A DNA stretch of 25,545 nucleotides from Desulfurococcales archaeon. Its GTDB lineage: Archaea; Thermoproteota; Thermoprotei_A; Sulfolobales; Fervidicoccaceae. Positions 23,426-25,545 of the stretch are shown piece after piece. The notes under the pieces were generated by a model. It did no database searches. It saw only the letters and a list, made by a program, of their open reading frames with translations, and was not told the origin of the DNA. Position 1 is the first letter of the stretch. Every line of letters begins with the position of its first letter. Both the position numbers and the translations under genes were made by a program. Location of the stretch: contig JALTXS010000015.1 of the NCBI GenBank assembly GCA_027048265.1, forward strand, positions 1-25,545. Direction: 5' to 3'.

Positions 23426-23712
23426 TTTTTGTGGAGAATAAATGTTTACCTAGAATCTCATCGGCTAATTCTCGCCCCACGACATATCATCATGAATTAC
23501 ATTAATGCAGCTGGCTTGAAAAACCCGTACACTAGTTCTCTATTCTCCGAATAGCTAGAGGAAGCCTAAGAGGGGTTCAGAGAGAGGAAGATGAGGACCA
23601 CGTCTTCATAGGGCGAGCCTCAGCGAGTAGGGGCTTCAACATCCCCCAATGATTCTCGTGATAATATAATGCCTTATTACACTTCATTTGTCATGAACTG
23701 GGGCGAGCGGTC
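23426..23712. other. Long spacer between taw1 and ppdK
   Basis: With the ppdK leader this gap is 342 bases, the longest in the window. I find no gene with a start codon. It contains a compact hairpin at 23590-23608 (ATGAGGAC, loop CAC, GTCTTCAT; seven Watson-Crick pairs and one G-T) and an open frame of 38 codons ending at a TGA near 23652 that has no start but reads like protein, with the segment REEDEDHVFIGRASASRGF. That may be the relic of a lost gene or chance. Confidence 0.4.
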
Positions 23713-24738
23713 CTAGTAGGGTGCATTCCACCCTTCGGGGCACCCGTTTCCGAACCTTATTGGCTTCTCAAGTCGTGAGAGTAGCACGACCCTGCTGGGC
23801 TTGCTCTCGCTTCTAACGGGATAACCAGTTGCTTTTGAGAGTTTTTCTGAAAACCGCCTAACCTCGTCATGCGTGGGCATGTTGCTTCGGTTGAGCCTCT
23901 GCATACTCGCTCCCACGTACATGTATGCTTTGGCCTCAATATAGGTGGGCTGCATGAGGTCCACTAGTTTCGCGAAGCCCTCTACAGCTTTGTCGTCCAT
24001 GTTTATGCCCTTGATCAGGGTTATCCTCATAACAGTTGGGCTTGGGTAGTCTCTTAGTCCCTTCAGGGTCTCTAGTGTTAGCTCCCACGCTCTCTTAACT
24101 AATGGTCTGTCCAGCCACTCGTACATTTCCTTGTTATACGCTTCTATGCTCACGTATAGTTGGCTGGGCGGTTCCTCCATGTTGAGTATCATGTCAGGCC
24201 TGACGCCACGTGTCACGAGAAAGGTTGTCAGGCCTCTCTTGTGGAAAGCCTTTATGAGATCAGGAAGCTTGTCGTAAAGAGTGGGCTCCCCTGTTAGGCT
24301 AATCGCAACATGTTTAGGTCTAGTGGCCTCCTCGTAATACTTCCTATTCGCCCTTGGGTTCCCCTTGTATCCCGTGAGTAACTTTACGTGTGTCTCTATA
24401 ACCTTGTCCGCGAGCTCCTCGACATCCTCGTCAGGATACTGGGGCATTCTGGCTTCATCCCAATAGACTCCTGCGTCCTGCGGCCTCAGCCGCCAACAGT
24501 GTATACAAGCATTCCAGCACCAGTATGCTGCGGGGCTCATCTGGATACAACGGTGGCTCTCAATTCCATAGAACTTGCACTTGTAGCAGAACCGGTTCTG
24601 GGTTAGTGCGTATCTTGTCCAAGCACATGTCTTGACAACTGTATGCTCTCCCACAAAGTGATATCCCTGTCTAGTCATTATTTTCCTAAGGATATCATAG
24701 GCTCCCTGCTTGTCGCTAACAGGCCTCAGGCTGAGCAC
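23713..24738 (-). CDS. taw1: tRNA-Phe 4-demethylwyosine synthase (radical SAM)
   Basis: Builds the tricyclic 4-demethylwyosine (imG-14) from m1G37 and pyruvate in tRNA-Phe. The radical SAM cluster motif is C74-x3-C78-x2-C81 (CWNACIHC). A second cluster is expected from C38, C51 and C64, spaced by 13 and 13 residues, the same spacing as reported for the Pyrococcus enzyme (26, 39, 52). Further family blocks are FYGIESHRCIQMSPAAYWCWN, HVAISLTGEPTLYDKLPDL and LYVSIEAYNKEMYEWLDRP. Length 341 aa is normal. GTG start with GAGGTG five bases upstream. It diverges from the phosphorylase at 24929. Confidence 0.95.
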   Translation of the reverse strand: MLSLRPVSDKQGAYDILRKIMTRQGYHFVGEHTVVKTCAWTRYALTQNRFCYKCKFYGIESHRCIQMSPAAYWCWNACIHCWRLRPQDAGVYWDEARMPQYPDEDVEELADKVIETHVKLLTGYKGNPRANRKYYEEATRPKHVAISLTGEPTLYDKLPDLIKAFHKRGLTTFLVTRGVRPDMILNMEEPPSQLYVSIEAYNKEMYEWLDRPLVKRAWELTLETLKGLRDYPSPTVMRITLIKGINMDDKAVEGFAKLVDLMQPTYIEAKAYMYVGASMQRLNRSNMPTHDEVRRFSEKLSKATGYPVRSESKPSRVVLLSRLEKPIRFGNGCPEGWNAPY

Positions 24739-24762
24739 CTTAACACCTCAAATCCCTATGGG

Positions 24763-24808
24763 GTTATAAGACGCCATTGTATGCATTAGTTGTGTCCGGA
24801 TTTAATAA
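24763..24808 (-). promoter_or_regulatory. Possible A-boxes for taw1
   Basis: Two TATA-like elements on the minus strand: TTATTAAA (24801-24808), predicting a start near 24778 and a 39-base leader, and CTTATAAC (24763-24770), predicting a start near 24740, which would exclude the GAGGTG ribosome site. The distal one fits better. Confidence 0.35.
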
Positions 24809-24880
24809 GGTCTCGTAAGTAAGCCTAGCGGGTTGCGAATAACCGTAGCTGATACAGTTTGGCCAAGGCTTACACGCGTA

Positions 24881-24890
24881 CAAATAAATT
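24881..24890 (+). promoter_or_regulatory. A-box for the nucleoside phosphorylase gene
   Basis: CAAATAAATT, about 26 bases before 24911; a transcript from there would keep the GGTGG ribosome site at 24916-24920. Confidence 0.4.
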
Positions 24891-24928
24891 CCATATCCAC
24901 ATATAGTGGGGATTTGGTGGCACATGCC

Positions 24929-25545
24929 ATGGGTCCACCCTTCCACATCTTGGCTAAGAAGGAAGATATAGCTGAAAGGGTAATAGTAGCAGGGGACCCA
25001 GCCCGAGTAAAGCAACTTGCACAAATGCTGGATAACCCCCGGCTGATTAACGAGAACAGGCAGTTACTGGTATATACTGGAGAATACAAGGGAACTCCCC
25101 TAACCGTCGCTACCCACGGGATAGGCTCGGGTAGTGCAACTATCGTTTTCGAGGAGCTCAGGATGCTTGGAGCCAAGCTTATGATACGGCTTGGCACAGC
25201 AGGCGGTATGTCACCTGACCTGAAAGTAGGAGACTTCATAGTAGCAACAGGTGCAGTGACCCTATGCAACGGGAACTCCCTTGGAATGTACATGCCCGGC
25301 TACTGCCTACCCGCATCACCCAGCCCTGATGTAACAATGAATCTTATAAGAGAGGTGGAACAGTCTGGAGAGAAAGCAATAACCACGCCTGTATTCAGCA
25401 GTGACGCCTTCTACGCGGAAGACCCCGACTTCGCCAAAAAGTGGAGCGAGAAGGGGGTCAAGGCCGTAGAGATGGAGTGCGCCAGCCTCTTTGCACTTGG
25501 CTGGATGAGAGGCTTCAAAACAGGAGCCCTCCTCATGATAAGCGA
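24929..25545 (+). CDS. Methylthioadenosine/purine nucleoside phosphorylase, cut by window edge
   Basis: Cleaves nucleosides with phosphate to give base and (methylthio)ribose-1-phosphate. The first 205 residues are present. They contain FHILAKKEDIAERVIVAGDPARV (phosphate loop), NENRQLLVYTGEYKG, THGIGSGSATIVFEEL, IRLGTAGGM, VFSSDAFYAEDPDFAKKW and VEMECASLFAL (ribose-binding Met-Glu). This pattern matches hexameric crenarchaeal methylthioadenosine phosphorylase of the Sulfolobus type, which also accepts purine nucleosides. ATG at 24929 is preceded by GGTGG eight bases upstream; an in-frame GTG at 24917 is less likely. Substrate preference depends on residues beyond the right edge. Confidence 0.9.
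   Translation, partial: MGPPFHILAKKEDIAERVIVAGDPARVKQLAQMLDNPRLINENRQLLVYTGEYKGTPLTVATHGIGSGSATIVFEELRMLGAKLMIRLGTAGGMSPDLKVGDFIVATGAVTLCNGNSLGMYMPGYCLPASPSPDVTMNLIREVEQSGEKAITTPVFSSDAFYAEDPDFAKKWSEKGVKAVEMECASLFALGWMRGFKTGALLMIS

Noticed and set aside
24802..25293. Minus-strand open frame opposite the phosphorylase
   Set aside because: The plus strand encodes unambiguous phosphorylase motifs over the same bases.
1..25545. CRISPR array, transposon or integrated element
   Set aside because: No regularly spaced repeats, transposase, integrase or tRNA-flanked attachment sites seen; genes are ordinary chromosomal types with similar codon use.

Overview
The window reads as chromosomal DNA of a hyperthermophilic crenarchaeon, most likely of the Desulfurococcales/Pyrodictiales type. 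The grounds are archaeal gene families (ribose-1,5-bisphosphate isomerase, Taw1, an archaeal Trm5-type methyltransferase, type 2 methionine aminopeptidase, small pyruvoyl SpeD), very close packing, frequent GTG/TTG starts, GGTG/GGAGG-type Shine-Dalgarno sites and TATA-like A-boxes about 26 bases before starts. The genus cannot be fixed by eye. I see no rRNA, tRNA, CRISPR array, insertion sequence or prophage.

Layout. 1-2014 (minus): a SAM methyltransferase cut by the left edge, then hisS. 2227-3676 (plus): a VTT/DedA-like membrane protein followed by a MetF-like reductase that appears to start at CTG. 3663-5640 (minus): an EamA transporter and map. 5739-6767 (plus): a UPF0104-type membrane protein. 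6733-10290 (minus): a cdd - nucleotidyltransferase - membrane-anchored Lon-like protease cluster. 10358-13695 (plus): speD, a CDP-alcohol phosphatidyltransferase, and two tandem IF2B-family genes, the second with the full catalytic signature of ribose-1,5-bisphosphate isomerase. 13692-15001 (minus): a Trm5-like methyltransferase, an AT-rich spacer and a zinc ribbon. 15110-16750: an unrecognised 376-residue protein facing an HD phosphohydrolase. 16823-20564 (plus): an MFS transporter, a degenerate nucleoside-phosphorylase-like protein and pyruvate kinase. 20614-24738 (minus): pyruvate phosphate dikinase and taw1. 24929 to the right edge (plus): an MTA/purine nucleoside phosphorylase.

Functional links. 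Nucleoside salvage and breakdown is represented by cytidine deaminase, ribose-1,5-bisphosphate isomerase, an HD nucleotidase candidate, a canonical nucleoside phosphorylase and a degenerate paralogue. Polyamine synthesis (SpeD) produces methylthioadenosine, which the phosphorylase at the right edge could recycle. Pyruvate kinase and pyruvate phosphate dikinase, which run the PEP/pyruvate step in opposite directions, sit tail to tail. Trm5 and Taw1 are consecutive enzymes of wyosine synthesis at tRNA-Phe G37.

Items most worth a second look: the CTG-initiated MetF-like gene, the Cys-less IF2B partner overlapping the isomerase gene, the phosphorylase-like protein lacking its phosphate-site signatures, the secreted Lon-like protease on a Thr-rich stalk, the unrecognised gene at 15110, and three possible structured RNA or operator sites (15010-15067, 19013-19071, 10334-10345).
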